Positions 62,897-64,000 of a stretch of DNA of 64,000 bases are shown here, piece after piece. The position numbers and the translations under genes are program-made. The notes below the pieces were generated by a model that searched no databases, was not told the DNA's origin, and saw only the letters and a list, made by a program, of their open reading frames with translations. The stretch's first letter is position 1. Each line of letters begins with the position of its first letter. Source of the DNA: Pelosinus baikalensis (GTDB taxonomy: Bacteria; Bacillota; Negativicutes; DSM-13327); NCBI RefSeq assembly GCF_020819555.1, contig NZ_JAJHJB010000001.1, positions 124,001-188,000 on the forward strand, written 5' to 3'.

Positions 62897-64000
62897 CTAT
62901 TTCAGTTCCTTACTAATCACCCCAGTGGTCTTTGGAATTTTAAAGAAGACAAGCAATCCAATCATGATCAATACGCTTCCAGTAAAAAGAAATACAGGTC
63001 CAATTCCCAGCCAAGAACTGATCATACCGCCAACAAGGGGACCTACCATCGAACCTAGATGATTTGCTGTAGTTGTAAGACCAAATATCCGCCCCTGAAA
63101 CGCTTTATCTGTCGAATTTACAGCAATTGTATTGATAGCAGGATATACGCCAACGATAAATAGACCAAAAAAGAATTGGAGTACACTAAACTGATAAATA
63201 TTGACTATAAAAAATTGTCCCATATTAAAGATCCCTGCACCGATAAAGGCAATCACTAAAATTTGAATAAACCCCTTTTTCTGCCCCAGCTTGCCCCACA
63301 TCGGTGCCGATATCGCACCAGCAATACCTGCCATACTATATATAATCCCTGCCGTTAACGCAACCCCCTCCATATTTCCCTGGAGCTCGGCAACATACAA
63401 CGTAATCAGAGGCTGCAGTGTCATACTAATCATTTGTGCACCGAAAAGCAGCAGTAGCATTTCTACTAGCTTTCGGTTATGAAATGCAATCTTCAAATCA
63501 TCCAACATACTGCCTTCACTAGGCGGTTCATTATTGACTGGCTCTTTTACCAATATGCCTACGCCAACGGTTCCTAGAAATATAATACCTGCAGCAATCA
63601 CAAAAGATAAACGCATACCGAAAAAATGTGATAAGCTTCCGCCCATTAACGGACCTAAAATTCCGCCCATTAAAAGTGTTGTCTGCATAACGCCTAAACT
63701 AAAGCCCATTTTTTCTTTTGGTACAGATGAAGCTATAATCGCCATAGATGCTGGTACAAACCCATTGGCAAAGCCCTGCAGAATTCTGACTAACAATAAA
63801 TCCACAGGATTTCTAACAAATGCGCCCAAAAAATATACGACTGCCAGGCTAAATCCAGCTCGCATAATCATACGTCGTTTACCGCTTTTATCCGCGTGTC
63901 GTCCCCAATAAGGTGCCATTATGGCCGAAACAAAAAAAGAGATGGAGAAGATAATACCTGACCACACATTTACATCACTCTGACTTACACCTATATCCAA
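62897..64000 (-). CDS. MFS transporter, TetA/multidrug-efflux-like (N-terminus beyond the window)
   Basis: The 367 residues visible are the C-terminal part of a major facilitator superfamily antiporter of 12 helices; the gene runs off the right edge, so the first helix is missing. The segments APYWGRHADKSGKRRMIM (motif A between helices 2 and 3), GLTTTANHLGSMVGPLVGG and MQTTLLMGGILGPLMGGSL (motif C) point to a drug-efflux antiporter. The substrate is unknown. Confidence 0.88.
   Translation of the reverse strand: MDIGVSQSDVNVWSGIIFSISFFVSAIMAPYWGRHADKSGKRRMIMRAGFSLAVVYFLGAFVRNPVDLLLVRILQGFANGFVPASMAIIASSVPKEKMGFSLGVMQTTLLMGGILGPLMGGSLSHFFGMRLSFVIAAGIIFLGTVGVGILVKEPVNNEPPSEGSMLDDLKIAFHNRKLVEMLLLLFGAQMISMTLQPLITLYVAELQGNMEGVALTAGIIYSMAGIAGAISAPMWGKLGQKKGFIQILVIAFIGAGIFNMGQFFIVNIYQFSVLQFFFGLFIVGVYPAINTIAVNSTDKAFQGRIFGLTTTANHLGSMVGPLVGGMISSWLGIGPVFLFTGSVLIMIGLLVFFKIPKTTGVISKELK

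Noticed and set aside
1..64000. CRISPR array
   Set aside because: The recurring GAACCACAAAG units are dispersed singly between genes, not in regularly spaced arrays with unique spacers.
1..64000. tRNA, rRNA, transposase or prophage genes
   Set aside because: None was recognised in any intergenic gap or open frame.

Overview
The window looks like chromosome of a diderm, spore-forming Firmicute of the Negativicutes, most like the Sporomusaceae (Pelosinus/Sporomusa group). This is inferred from gene content, not from a search. Ribosome binding sites are strong AGGAGG types with frequent TTG and GTG starts, and the DNA is AT-rich. Outer-membrane genes are present as well: a TolC channel, two small beta-barrel proteins and an Lnt-like acyltransferase. 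Oxygen-sensitive enzymes (a glycyl radical enzyme with its activase, and two BioB-like radical SAM enzymes) point to an obligate anaerobe.

Layout. 0.4-6.6 kb: an EamA exporter, then a sugar or glycerol-phosphate type ABC importer (binding protein, two permeases, ATPase) ending with a TIM-barrel isomerase-like gene. 6.6-10.5 kb: an azlC-azlD-aminotransferase operon divergent from a MocR-type regulator. 10.6-13.1 kb: a NusG-II protein and a LysR regulator divergent from a YeiH transporter. 13.2-17.6 kb: an aldehyde dehydrogenase remnant, then a hydroxyproline dehydratase HypD, its activase and an XRE-cupin regulator with several palindromes at its promoter. 17.9-21 kb: a PAS histidine kinase and MetY. 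21.3-27.2 kb: a TolC/TetR/ABC/HlyD efflux operon with a very long palindrome upstream. 27.6-29.9 kb: a decayed region with cupin, transporter and binding-protein remnants around a phosphopantetheinyl transferase. 30.2-33.3 kb: ManC and a GGDEF/HD-GYP pair.

33.6-38.1 kb: two BioB paralogues followed by two CobT paralogues. The CobT pair resembles the ArsAB phenolic-base phosphoribosyltransferase known from Sporomusa and Veillonella. A sigma-70 promoter and a terminator-like leader lie before the first cobT. 38.3-40.8 kb: a small operon of EutJ-like ATPase, PocR-domain soluble chemoreceptor and CheW. 41-47.6 kb: a purple-acid-phosphatase-like enzyme, phosphoglucomutase and a polar amino-acid ABC importer. 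47.6-51.8 kb: a 165-bp MITE-like element at the end of a degraded dCache/PP2C phosphatase gene, then ThiW and a frameshifted ABC_membrane_2 transporter. 52-64 kb: Lnt-like protein, GltD-like oxidoreductase, two outer-membrane barrels, FabV, DUF2164, DHFR, a D-2-hydroxyacid dehydrogenase, a PdxR-type MocR divergent from pyridoxal kinase, and the C-terminal part of an MFS transporter cut by the window edge.

At least nine copies of one imperfect palindromic repeat (ends GAACCACAAAG ... CTTTGTGGTTC) are spread through the intergenic gaps. I saw no tRNA, rRNA, CRISPR array, transposase or prophage.
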